From: Candidatus Bathyarchaeota archaeon | GTDB taxonomy: Archaea; Thermoproteota; Bathyarchaeia; RBG-16-48-13; GCA-020355125 | Length of the DNA: 13,585 nt | Direction of reading: 5' to 3' | NCBI GenBank assembly: GCA_030607815.1 | Contig: JAUWJG010000016.1 | Location: 1 to 13,585, forward strand | In this document: one piece after another, positions 1-6,293 of the stretch | How positions within the stretch are numbered: the stretch's first letter is position 1 | Layout of the letters: each line of letters opens with the position of its first letter | The notes under the pieces: model-generated | Told to the model about the DNA's origin: nothing | The model's database searches: none | Seen by the model: only the letters and a program-made list of their open reading frames with translations | Position numbers and translations under genes: made by a program

Positions 1-273
1 AGCTCCAGTACTCCAGCTATTAGTCGCGAGGTCATATATTTCCATACTCGCTAAAGCCATTACATTTGTTCTATCAACACAACCGATTACATAAATTAAC
101 TCATCTTCTACAAGAACAACTGATTGCCCTCTTGGAATCAGCATTTTTTCTTTAGCAATCCAAAAACTTATTGTTGCATTTACCCGTCCAATTTGAACCG
201 AAAAAATAATTGCAAAAATAAATAAGATGCATGTTACTCGTCTAACAGATAAGCGCCTTTTTAAGGGCTTCAT
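1..273 (-). CDS. Kelch-repeat extracytoplasmic protein, N-terminal part (cut by window edge)
   Basis: Reading the minus strand from ATG at 273 gives 91 uninterrupted codons to the left edge, so this is the 5' end of a longer gene. Residues 1-12 are strongly basic (MKPLKRRLSVRR), and residues 14-29 form one hydrophobic segment, which is a signal peptide or N-terminal membrane anchor. Residues 47-91 resemble the first Kelch blade: a PRGQS turn, a hydrophobic strand around ELIYVIG, then SMEIYDLATNSWSTG, which matches the typical 'Y/D-p-x-t-n-x-W' end of a Kelch repeat. The usual Gly-Gly is Gly-Cys here (residues 64-65). Kelch propellers generally bind proteins or glycans; in archaea such secreted forms are mostly of unknown function. 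A TTGAT-like motif lies just upstream of the ATG. The gene is divergent from the ubiquitin-like gene. The Kelch call is fairly firm; the function is unknown. Confidence 0.75.
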   Translation of the reverse strand, partial: MKPLKRRLSVRRVTCILFIFAIIFSVQIGRVNATISFWIAKEKMLIPRGQSVVLVEDELIYVIGCVDRTNVMALASMEIYDLATNSWSTGA

Positions 274-349
274 AATATCAACTTATTTCCATTTATTTAC
301 TATTTTAAGGATTAAATTATACCTTGGATGTAAAATGAATTTTTAATCC

Positions 350-358
350 TTTATATAA
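350..358 (-). promoter_or_regulatory. Candidate TATA box, shared by divergent genes
   Basis: TTTATATAA lies in the gap between the Kelch gene and the ubiquitin-like gene. Read on the minus strand it would start transcription roughly 25 nt downstream, giving a leader of about 50 nt for the Kelch gene. The core TTATATAA is palindromic, so it could also serve the plus strand, and would then give the ubiquitin-like gene a leader of about 170 nt. This is a motif match only. Confidence 0.35.
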
Positions 359-408
359 GAAGAATTTTAATTCTATTTGAATCTTTATACTGGGAATATT
401 CTCATCCA

Positions 409-427
409 CTCTTTTCCAAAAAAAGAG
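409..427 (+). other. Short stem-loop (7-bp stem, 5-nt loop)
   Basis: CTCTTTT (409-415) pairs perfectly with AAAAGAG (421-427) around the loop CCAAA. It lies in the divergent gap, where no gene was found, and would be inside the leader of the ubiquitin-like gene if transcription starts at the 350 TATA-like site. An AT-rich stem of this size can arise by chance. Confidence 0.3.
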
Positions 428-487
428 AAGATGTTTTCACTGTTTTGACGTATGTGGTCTTTATCGGTACAACATTACCATACTTTT

Positions 488-518
488 GAGAAAGATCTAA
501 ATTATAAACATCTTTCTC
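488..518 (+). other. Perfect 9-bp stem-loop upstream of the ubiquitin-like gene
   Basis: GAGAAAGAT (488-496) and ATCTTTCTC (510-518) are perfect inverted repeats separated by 13 nt, followed by TTTT. The hairpin ends 32 nt before the TTG start at 551. It could be an operator, a leader RNA structure or a small terminator/attenuator. No plus-strand gene lies upstream that would need a terminator here, so a regulatory role for the next gene is the more economical reading. Confidence 0.4.
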
Positions 519-550
519 TTTTGAAATATATAATCAAAGAGTGAATAAAA

Positions 551-838
551 TTGGCGTCTATATGGGTAGAATTCGTTGGAATATTACAAAATGAAACCGG
601 TAGGAAGAAATTACAGATTATCTTCGATGCGCCAATTACGGTTTCTACAATGATTAAGAGACTAAAAACAAGCTTCAAATTAAAAGAGAAATTCTTACTT
701 GAATATGAAACGGGACGTTTAAGACAGAACATCCTAACTTTAGTTAATGGTAAAGAGATAAATGTGTTAGAAGGTCTCGAAACAAAATTGAAAAATGACG
801 ACGTTGTAACTATTATACATATTTCTCACGGTGGATGA
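551..838 (+). CDS. Ubiquitin-like small archaeal modifier / sulfur-carrier protein (SAMP/MoaD/ThiS type)
   Basis: The product is a 95-residue protein ending in HGG. A C-terminal Gly-Gly is the hallmark of beta-grasp ubiquitin-like carriers, which are adenylated by an E1-like (UbaA/MoeB) enzyme and then used either as protein modifiers (SAMPs) or as thiocarboxylate sulfur donors (MoaD, ThiS, tRNA thiolation). The layout fits the fold: a beta hairpin at residues 3-29, a helix at about 30-45, then strands around residues 61-72 (ILTLVNGKEI) and 84-93 (DVVTIIHISH) before the free tail. The start is TTG at 551. A stop lies in frame three codons upstream (542-544), and the first strand begins immediately after residue 2, so no better start exists. 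GAGTGA upstream is a plausible Shine-Dalgarno. No partner E1, MoaE or MPN-domain protease gene is in the window, so modifier and sulfur-carrier roles cannot be separated. Confidence 0.8.
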   Translation: MASIWVEFVGILQNETGRKKLQIIFDAPITVSTMIKRLKTSFKLKEKFLLEYETGRLRQNILTLVNGKEINVLEGLETKLKNDDVVTIIHISHGG

Positions 839-1047
839 TCATTTCACAACAACGATTTTAAATTCAGTCTTAAACACATTTTCAAATTTCTTTCGTCTCA
901 TTTACCTGTATAACTCTGTCAACAACTTATTCATTGTTCATCAGTTCTATTCAGTTCATAAATTCCATCTATCTTAACAAAGTCTTTGTATAACTCAACT
1001 TTTAAGCACATATCTATACTTAAAACCATCAAAACGGTAACGGAATT

Positions 1048-1623
1048 CTAAACTGTTTTAGAGATGTAACTCCAGATATGTTCCGCGATCTCTTTTATAG
1101 ATCCTTTTCCATCGATTACTTTCCACCCAAACTGTTTAGCTAAGTTCAGGTAAGCTTTCCTAACCCTATCTTGGAACAATTCATCCTCTTCGTATAGATC
1201 TTTCGCTTTCTCTCTTCTATGCGCTGTATCCACGGGAATATCGATTACTATTACAACATCAGCGATGGGTAGACCCTTCTCAAGTTTTAACATCCATTCC
1301 AACTCTAGATTATTCGCTAAACCATATGCAATACCAGAAGGGATATACCTATCCGCAATCACAATCTTTCCCTCTTTCAGCCAATTACATATGTCTTTTG
1401 CTCTTTCCCATCTGTTAGCAACATATAGTAACTGTCTAATCTCTGGCCTAAATTTTATTCTACCACGAAGGAACTTGTTAATCTCTTTTCCTAGTGGTGT
1501 TTTATAATCTGGGAAAGTAATATGTTCAACACGCCTTCCAATTTTCCGTAATCTCTCTAAAAGCAACATTGAATGAGTTCTCTTACCTGATCTATCAATT
1601 CCTTCTATGGCTATTAATGACAC
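1048..1623 (-). CDS. tmk: Thymidylate (dTMP) kinase, eukaryotic-like type I
   Basis: The 191-residue product is a P-loop kinase that phosphorylates dTMP to dTDP with ATP in the cytosol. The P-loop is E7-G-I-D-R-S-G-K14. The Arg in Asp-Arg-x-Gly is the type I signature of eukaryotic dTMP kinases. Further matches are the phenylalanine-proline after strand 2 (F37-P38), the ANRWE segment at 69-73, the DRY motif at 91-93, and a lid with RREKAKDLYE at about 136-145 followed by the FQDRV helix. The residue after the P-loop Lys is normally Ser/Thr and binds Mg; here it is Arg15, followed by Thr16. Length is slightly short of the human enzyme. The start is GTG at 1623, preceded by the strong Shine-Dalgarno GAGGGGGTAAT; the stop is TAG. 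The gene is convergent with the ubiquitin-like gene and divergent from the HD gene. The enzyme call is firm. Confidence 0.92.
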   Translation of the reverse strand: MSLIAIEGIDRSGKRTHSMLLLERLRKIGRRVEHITFPDYKTPLGKEINKFLRGRIKFRPEIRQLLYVANRWERAKDICNWLKEGKIVIADRYIPSGIAYGLANNLELEWMLKLEKGLPIADVVIVIDIPVDTAHRREKAKDLYEEDELFQDRVRKAYLNLAKQFGWKVIDGKGSIKEIAEHIWSYISKTV

Positions 1624-1626
1624 AAC

Positions 1627-1637
1627 ATTACCCCCTC
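1627..1637 (-). promoter_or_regulatory. Strong Shine-Dalgarno of tmk
   Basis: On the minus strand GAGGGGGTAAT lies a few nucleotides before GTG at 1623. It supports GTG as the true start: the first in-frame ATG is residue 19, inside the kinase after the P-loop, and an overlapping upstream ATG is in another frame. Confidence 0.6.
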
Positions 1638-1948
1638 AATTAACAAATGTACATGATCTTAATTATACTATTCATTACCTTTTTTCATTTTTAGAAAAAG
1701 AAAACAATTTTTTAACAAAATATACCATCTACCATAAGCTGTAATAGATTTATCTACTGAAATCTGCTATTTATTCATAATTTTTTTAATAAAATATATA
1801 CTCGTTTTTTATCGTAGATATGATTTATGCGCTGCTTAAAGTAAATGATGATACTTCTTATTTTTTATTCATTACCTCTTTTACAAAATAGACTTAAAGG
1901 AATAAATAAAGTAAAAATACATCTGATATTAAAGAATAAAGGGGTTAT
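1638..1948. other. AT-rich divergent intergenic region between tmk and the HD gene
   Basis: About 310 nt with no supportable gene. It must hold both promoters: AAAATATATA near 1791-1800 is a TATA candidate for the plus-strand HD gene, with a leader of roughly 120 nt. TATTCATTACCT occurs twice in direct orientation (1669-1680 and 1866-1877), one copy toward each gene. No structured RNA was recognised. Confidence 0.4.
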
Positions 1949-1951
1949 TTG

Positions 1952-3250
1952 ATGATTAAAAGTATTGGTGAGATCCGAGATCCAATCCACGGATACATCT
2001 TTATGACTTCTATTGAGAAGGAACTTATTGACTCTAAACCTCTACAGAGATTAAGACGTATTAAACAGCTCTCGGGTGCTTTTTTAACATACCCTGGCGC
2101 AGAGCATTCAAGATTTTCCCACTCTTTGGGTGTTATGCATTTAGCAGGGCTTCTAGGAAACCATTTTACGAAGTTGTCTTACATTGATGAAGAAGATGTC
2201 CAGAAAATTCGAATAGCTGGACTCTTACACGACATTGGTCATGGACCATTCTCCCATATGTATGAAGAAATCCTAGGGAAATATCGTAACATGACCCATG
2301 AAGATGTCACCCAATGGCTTATTAAAAACAGTGAGTTGAAGGATATTCTCACAAAATATGGTTATTCAACACAAGACCTCTCTAAACTCGCTGTCGGAAA
2401 ACTTGAAAAACCAGACAAAAGGTTCCTCAATCAAATTATTGCAAGTCAATTTAACGCTGATACTATGGATTACCTCATCAGGGACTCGCACTTTGCCGGT
2501 GTCGAATACGGTAAAATAGACGTTCATCGTTTAATAAATTCCATCGATGTTTTCGATAACACGCTCGCTATGAATATTGATGCACTCTATGCCTTAGAAT
2601 CATTTGTAATAGCTAGATATGAGATGTTTAAAGCTGTTTATTTTCATCGAACCGTAAGAGCCGCGGAAATAATGCTCGTTCGTGCCATGGATTATGCTAA
2701 CGATCAACTTGAATTGACTTCCTTTCAAAAACCTAAAGATTATCTAAAAATGGTGGACGCTAATGTCCTCTCCAGATTACTATCTCTCAAACCATTAAGA
2801 ACAAAAAAAATACGAATTAGCCAAGAATTAGCTGAATTATACTTAAATAGAAAACTCCTAAAATGTGTACATACAACCATCATCCATCACCAAAATGATT
2901 TCTACACAAATCTAATGAGTCGAGATGAAATTAGAAATCAGATAATTGAAGAGATTGGTGAAAAATCGGGAGTAGATCCGTATTATATTTTAATTGATGT
3001 GCCAACGGTTCCTTCTGTTCCATATTATCCATTACTTGGGAAACCATCTGAGATCCCTGTTTTTCAAAGCCTTCCAGATGGTTCTAAAGAACGACGCACA
3101 TTATCAGAATATTCACCCATTATTGATGCCCTGGTTGGTTATATGGATATTATACGAATTTACACTACTCCAAAGTTTAGAAATAAAGTTAGAGACGGTG
3201 TAGCTGAAATCTTTGGAAAACAACCCTTTTCAACTAAAATATCCATGTAA
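1952..3250 (+). CDS. HD-domain phosphohydrolase (SAMHD1/YwfO-like)
   Basis: This protein of about 432 residues belongs to the HD metal-dependent phosphohydrolase family that includes SAMHD1-type dNTP triphosphohydrolases and bacterial YwfO. Numbering from the upstream TTG at 1949, the signature is complete: His53 in AEHSRFSHSLG, the His94-Asp95 doublet in AGLLHDIGHGPFSH, and the distal Asp171 in FNADTMDYLIRDS. These are the H...HD...D metal ligands. The N-terminal IRDPIHGY and LQRLRRIKQLSG segments are also family hallmarks. dNTP or dGTP hydrolysis is plausible, and the neighbouring dTMP kinase fits control of dNTP pools, but the substrate cannot be read from sequence. ATG at 1952 and TTG at 1949 overlap as starts; ATG is preferred, with GGGGTTA upstream. 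It ends with TAA, followed by several T tracts. Confidence 0.88.
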   Translation: MIKSIGEIRDPIHGYIFMTSIEKELIDSKPLQRLRRIKQLSGAFLTYPGAEHSRFSHSLGVMHLAGLLGNHFTKLSYIDEEDVQKIRIAGLLHDIGHGPFSHMYEEILGKYRNMTHEDVTQWLIKNSELKDILTKYGYSTQDLSKLAVGKLEKPDKRFLNQIIASQFNADTMDYLIRDSHFAGVEYGKIDVHRLINSIDVFDNTLAMNIDALYALESFVIARYEMFKAVYFHRTVRAAEIMLVRAMDYANDQLELTSFQKPKDYLKMVDANVLSRLLSLKPLRTKKIRISQELAELYLNRKLLKCVHTTIIHHQNDFYTNLMSRDEIRNQIIEEIGEKSGVDPYYILIDVPTVPSVPYYPLLGKPSEIPVFQSLPDGSKERRTLSEYSPIIDALVGYMDIIRIYTTPKFRNKVRDGVAEIFGKQPFSTKISM

Positions 3251-3397
3251 TTTCTATAAAATGTAATCCAACTGTGTTATGATATTTAGTTTCTAAAACA
3301 AAATTTACTCACATAAATAATATTAAACTTCACTTCTCCAGAAAAAAATTTTATTACCAAGATTTAAAGACAAATATAAAACGATACTTACCCCTAC

Positions 3398-3435
3398 TTT
3401 TTTTCTACAATAGTTTTTTAATAACTAAGTTTTTT
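3398..3435 (+). terminator. Tandem T tracts downstream of the HD gene
   Basis: Three runs of T (3398-3404, 3414-3419 and 3430-3435) follow the HD gene within about 190 nt of its stop. Archaeal transcription terminates at such U-rich tracts without needing a hairpin. They also separate the HD gene from the next transcription unit. Confidence 0.4.
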
Positions 3436-3500
3436 CTATCTTAACGTTTAAAACACTAGAAAAATCTATTACTGCTTATACCCATTAATACTTGATAAAA

Positions 3501-3713
3501 ATGTCTTTAGAAGGATTCAATGTGTATAAACGGCGAGAGTTTTGTAACGATGTTAAATGTTCCACACAAACAAAGTTAAACAAGTTGAATATCACATCCA
3601 AATCATACGAATTCACTAGACAAAGCTGTCGAACTCATTGTAAATTTACAACTTGGCAATTTCATCACTGGCTTATAGAAAAAGGTTATTTGATTCTAAA
3701 ACCAATGAAATAG
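3501..3713 (+). CDS. Small Cys/His-rich protein, possible zinc ribbon, function unknown
   Basis: This is a 70-residue frame from ATG at 3501 (an in-frame TTG at 3494 minus one codon step, 3492, would add three residues). It ends TAG only 11 nt before the aldolase start, which suggests one operon. Counting from the ATG, it has Cys15-x4-Cys20 and Cys43-x3-Cys47 with His46, His55 and His56. Two spaced Cys pairs are what a small zinc-binding module looks like. The C-terminal half is amphipathic and aromatic (TTWQFHHWLIEKGY, about residues 50-63) and reads like a helix that packs on such a site. TTGAT precedes the ATG as a weak Shine-Dalgarno. I do not recognise a named family. Tight spacing to a conserved gene and the non-random Cys/His pattern argue for a real gene; chance coding is not excluded. 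Confidence 0.55.
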   Translation: MSLEGFNVYKRREFCNDVKCSTQTKLNKLNITSKSYEFTRQSCRTHCKFTTWQFHHWLIEKGYLILKPMK

Positions 3714-3724
3714 ATGTGAATTAA

Positions 3725-4522
3725 ATGGTTTGGGGAATAAGAAATAGATTAGCTCAACTAATTCAGAAGGATGGACGAGTTTTATTTTTACCTATTGATC
3801 ATGGATATTTCCAAGGACCAACTCATAAACTTGAAAAACCAGGTGAAACCATTAAACCTCTTCTTCCATATGCGGATGCTATAATGTTGACGCGGGGAAT
3901 ACTTAGAACGTGTGTTGATCCAAAAAATAAAAAACCGATAATTCTGAGAGTTTCGGGAGGTTCAAGTGTTGTTGGAGACGATCTATCTAATGAAGATCGA
4001 ATAACATCAATTCGTGAAATTATTAGACTTAATGCAAGTGCTGTCTCAATGTCCATTTTTATAGGAAGCAAGTATGAACACCAAACATTGATAAATCTTG
4101 CAAAACTTGTAGATGAATGCGAAGATTACGGGATCCCTGTTATGGCAGTAACTGCTGTAGGAAGAGAACTTGAAAAAAGGAAAGCCAGATTCCTAGCCCT
4201 ATGTTGCAGAATAGCTGCTGAAATAGGTGCAAGAGTAGTTAAAACTTACTATTGCACTGAAAACTTTCATAAGGTTGTTGAAGGTTGCCCAGTACCTGTT
4301 GTAATTGCTGGTGGACCGAGAGTTGATTCCGAGATGGAAGTTTTCAACTTTATCTATGATGCTCTACAAAACGGTGCGATAGGGATAAACCTTGGAAGAA
4401 ATGTATGGCAATCACAATATCCCGTAGCTATGATACGCTCTTTGAGAGCGATAATTCACGAAAACTATACCCCCAAAGAAGCTCAAAATCTCTTTAATAA
4501 AAATAAAACAGTAAAAGACTAA
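3725..4522 (+). CDS. LsrF/DhnA-type class I aldolase family protein
   Basis: The 265-residue product is a TIM-barrel class I (Schiff-base) aldolase of the DhnA/DeoC superfamily. It is closest in my recollection to LsrF, the thiolase acting on phosphorylated autoinducer-2 breakdown products in E. coli. Shared blocks are FLPIDHGYFQGPT at 21-33, MLTRGILR at 54-61, IGSKYEHQ at 113-120, GARVVKTYY at 168-176 with the Schiff-base Lys173, CPVPVVIAGGP at 188-198 and NLGRNVWQS at 222-230. No N-terminal LsrF extension is present. Archaeal relatives include fructose-bisphosphate aldolases and the aromatic-pathway AroA' enzyme, but the DHGYFQGP and EHQ motifs favour the LsrF branch. No lsr transport or kinase genes are near, so true AI-2 catabolism is not supported; the substrate is probably another phosphorylated or acyclic sugar-derived ketone. 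It starts ATG at 3725 after GTGA, and the dehydrogenase follows 24 nt after the stop. Confidence 0.82.
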   Translation: MVWGIRNRLAQLIQKDGRVLFLPIDHGYFQGPTHKLEKPGETIKPLLPYADAIMLTRGILRTCVDPKNKKPIILRVSGGSSVVGDDLSNEDRITSIREIIRLNASAVSMSIFIGSKYEHQTLINLAKLVDECEDYGIPVMAVTAVGRELEKRKARFLALCCRIAAEIGARVVKTYYCTENFHKVVEGCPVPVVIAGGPRVDSEMEVFNFIYDALQNGAIGINLGRNVWQSQYPVAMIRSLRAIIHENYTPKEAQNLFNKNKTVKD

Positions 4523-4537
4523 CTCATCCCTTAAATT

Positions 4538-4542
4538 GGTGA
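4538..4542 (+). promoter_or_regulatory. Shine-Dalgarno deciding the TTG start of the dehydrogenase
   Basis: GGTGA lies 4 nt before TTG at 4547. The peptide from this TTG begins MLVAVYYNNSDIRL, the usual first strand of zinc dehydrogenases, so the TTG is almost certainly the start. Confidence 0.6.
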
Positions 4543-4546
4543 CATT

Positions 4547-5575
4547 TTGCTTGTTGCTGTTTACTATAATAATTCCGATATAAGACTACAAGAAATTTCC
4601 AAGCCAGAAATAACTGCAGACGAAATATTAGTACGCGTTATGGCTTGCGGAATATGTGGAAGCGACGTGACGGAATGGTATAGACTTCCAAGTTCTCCGA
4701 GAATCTTAGGTCATGAAGCAACAGGTACTATAGAAGAGATTGGAAAAAACATTACAACATCTAAGATTGGAGACCGGGTTTTCATCTCACACCATGTTCC
4801 TTGTAACAAATGTAGATATTGTTTAAGAGGTCACCATACAGCCTGTGAAACTCTTCATACAACAAACTACTACCCCGGAGGCTTTTCTCAGTACATCAGT
4901 GTACAAAAAATTATTGTAAAATCTGGAGTATACAAACTTCCCCAAAATATGTCATATGTTGACGGAACTTTCATTGAACCTTTAGGATGCGTCGTTAGAG
5001 GTCAAAGGTTATCTTCTGTTAATGAAGGCGATACAGTGTTCATAATTGGAGCTGGAATCTCTGGAATACTCCACATACAGTTAGCGAAACTTATGGGGGT
5101 TCGTAACATTATCGCAGCTGATATAAACCCATATCGCTTACAGTTAGCTAAAAAATTTGGTGCCAATAGTATCATAGATGCAAGAACAAACATTCAAAGA
5201 AAATTGAGAAAAAAAAATGGTGGAAGACTAGCCGATAAGACAATCGTTTGTACGGGTGCGAGACAAGCATGTTTATCAGCTTTAAACTGTGTGGATAGAG
5301 GTGGAACTATCTTATTTTTTGCTGTACCTCCGCCTACAGTTAAACTTCCAACCCCCATTACCGAGTTCTGGAAGAATGAAATAACAGTAATGACTTCTTA
5401 TGGAGCAGCTCCAATAGACTTGAGAGAATCTATGGGAATTCTAACTCATAAAAAGATTAATGTTGCAGACATGATTACTCATAAGTTTCCCCTCAATGAA
5501 ATAAGTAAAGGTTTTCAACTTGTAGCGAACCCACATGAATCATTAAAGATAATTATTGAACCGAACAGAGTTTAA
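4547..5575 (+). CDS. Zinc-dependent medium-chain (sorbitol/threonine-type) dehydrogenase
   Basis: This 342-residue MDR-family enzyme probably oxidises a secondary alcohol or polyol with NAD. The catalytic zinc site is Cys37 in GICGSD, His56-Glu57 in LGHEATG and Glu144 in FIEPLGC, the pattern of sorbitol and threonine dehydrogenases. Structural zinc is bound by Cys86, Cys89, Cys92 and Cys100. The Rossmann fold shows GAGISG at 168-173, and Asp192 at the end of the second strand (AADINPYR) favours NAD over NADP. The length is typical and no defect is seen. It starts with TTG at 4547 after a good GGTGA and ends TAA. It sits 24 nt downstream of the aldolase, so the two probably act in sequence: oxidation of an alcohol, then retro-aldol or thiolytic cleavage. 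The exact substrate cannot be inferred. Confidence 0.88.
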   Translation: MLVAVYYNNSDIRLQEISKPEITADEILVRVMACGICGSDVTEWYRLPSSPRILGHEATGTIEEIGKNITTSKIGDRVFISHHVPCNKCRYCLRGHHTACETLHTTNYYPGGFSQYISVQKIIVKSGVYKLPQNMSYVDGTFIEPLGCVVRGQRLSSVNEGDTVFIIGAGISGILHIQLAKLMGVRNIIAADINPYRLQLAKKFGANSIIDARTNIQRKLRKKNGGRLADKTIVCTGARQACLSALNCVDRGGTILFFAVPPPTVKLPTPITEFWKNEITVMTSYGAAPIDLRESMGILTHKKINVADMITHKFPLNEISKGFQLVANPHESLKIIIEPNRV

Positions 5576-5585
5576 TTTCCATCCG

Positions 5586-5612
5586 TTTTTTAATGACCAT
5601 AAATTATTTTTT
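5586..5612 (+). terminator. Paired T6 tracts after the aldolase-dehydrogenase unit
   Basis: Two runs of six T (5586-5591 and 5607-5612) lie 10-37 nt after the dehydrogenase stop, which fits an archaeal U-tract terminator for this operon. Confidence 0.4.
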
Positions 5613-5888
5613 CACAAGTATTCTCCTTCATATTTGGATGAATAAGATAACCATTATCCCCTTTTTTACAGTATAATTAAGAGAATCTTTAAATCAATCT
5701 TTTTCTGTAAAATAATTCTTTCTGGTAAGCATGTACTAATTCTCTCATTTTATTCTTAGACACGGTCTTCATTCAACTAAAACATCGTAAAATAATGATA
5801 AACACTTCAGTATATACACTAACACAGTTTTATACTTCCATATGAAACTGAAACGCTTTATTTCACCCTTAATATAATTAATTAAAAA
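5613..5888. other. Intergenic region upstream of rtcA, no gene seen
   Basis: With the preceding terminator this gap exceeds 300 nt. It is AT-rich and shows no supportable reading frame; a minus-strand frame overlapping rtcA is not credible. TTAATATAATTA at 5869-5880 is a TATA candidate whose expected start point falls about at the rtcA TTG, so a leaderless or near-leaderless transcript is possible. GTATATAC at about 5809-5816 is a second candidate. Confidence 0.3.
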
Positions 5889-5893
5889 GTGAT
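5889..5893 (+). promoter_or_regulatory. Shine-Dalgarno (GTGAT) deciding the rtcA start
   Basis: The GTG at 5889 could be read as a start, but GTGAT here sits 4 nt before TTG at 5898, the same arrangement as in the dehydrogenase gene. The peptide from this TTG begins MIEIDG, the normal RtcA N terminus, so the GTG is more likely part of the ribosome-binding site. Confidence 0.5.
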
Positions 5894-5897
5894 TCTT

Positions 5898-6293
5898 TTG
5901 ATAGAGATTGATGGTAACAAGAAAAGTGGCAGTGGTACTATACTCCGCCTTTCCATCTCTCTGGCAAGTATACTTGGAGAAGAACTCCACATCTATAATA
6001 TTCGTAAAAGAAGACGTTTACCCGGATTACGTCCACAACATCTTGAATCCGTACTTCTGGCTGCTAAACTATGTAACGCAAAGGTTAAAGGTGCTCACTT
6101 AGGTTCAGAGGAACTTTGGTTTAACCCTTCAGAAATTATTGGGGGTAAAATTGAGGCACAGATTGGAACAGCTGGAAGTATACCCATGTTATTGATGACA
6201 ATATTACCTATTTGTGCTTTTGCAAAACAAAGAACCTATATCCATGTTGATAAAGGTGGTACATCTGTTCGGTACTCACCAACCATAAACTAA
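5898..6293 (+). CDS. rtcA: RNA 3'-terminal phosphate cyclase, N-terminal part, ending at an in-frame TAA
   Basis: RtcA uses ATP to convert RNA 3'-phosphate ends to 2',3'-cyclic phosphate. This 131-residue part carries family hallmarks: MIEIDG at the start, NIRKRRRLPGLRPQHL (about 35-50) with the conserved Arg pair and Gln-His, GSEELWFNP, IGTAGSI, and GGTSVRYSPTIN just before the stop. The N-terminal loop is abnormal: the usual GEGGGQ is KSGSGT (residues 9-14), so the Glu and Gln of the ATP/metal pocket are Ser and Thr. Translation would stop at TAA 6291-6293, codon 132 from the TTG. Family members have an aromatic residue there (ID-Tyr/Phe) and continue with the helix found immediately after the stop. 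Alone this fragment lacks the catalytic His and the insert domain, so it should not be a functional cyclase. Family identity is secure; functionality is doubtful. Confidence 0.8.
   Translation: MIEIDGNKKSGSGTILRLSISLASILGEELHIYNIRKRRRLPGLRPQHLESVLLAAKLCNAKVKGAHLGSEELWFNPSEIIGGKIEAQIGTAGSIPMLLMTILPICAFAKQRTYIHVDKGGTSVRYSPTIN
6291..6293 (+). other. In-frame TAA interrupting rtcA
   Basis: The frame opened at 5898 continues without shift to TAG at 6936-6938. Reading through this TAA gives one protein of 346 positions, the normal RtcA length. The alignment is continuous: SPTIN, stop, LQYILLPTLEKMG, against the family pattern 'sPxiDY(L/F)xxVxLPxLxKxG'. A single substitution from TAC or TAT (Tyr) explains it. 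Confidence 0.85.

Noticed and set aside
977..989. Palindrome ACAAAGTCTTTGT as an operator
   Set aside because: It lies in the 3' region between two converging genes, where an operator is not expected, and is short enough to be chance.
1844..1925. C/D-box guide RNA
   Set aside because: ATGATGA near 1844 and CTGA near 1922 resemble C and D boxes, but they are about 80 nt apart with no internal D' and C' boxes, longer than typical archaeal guides.
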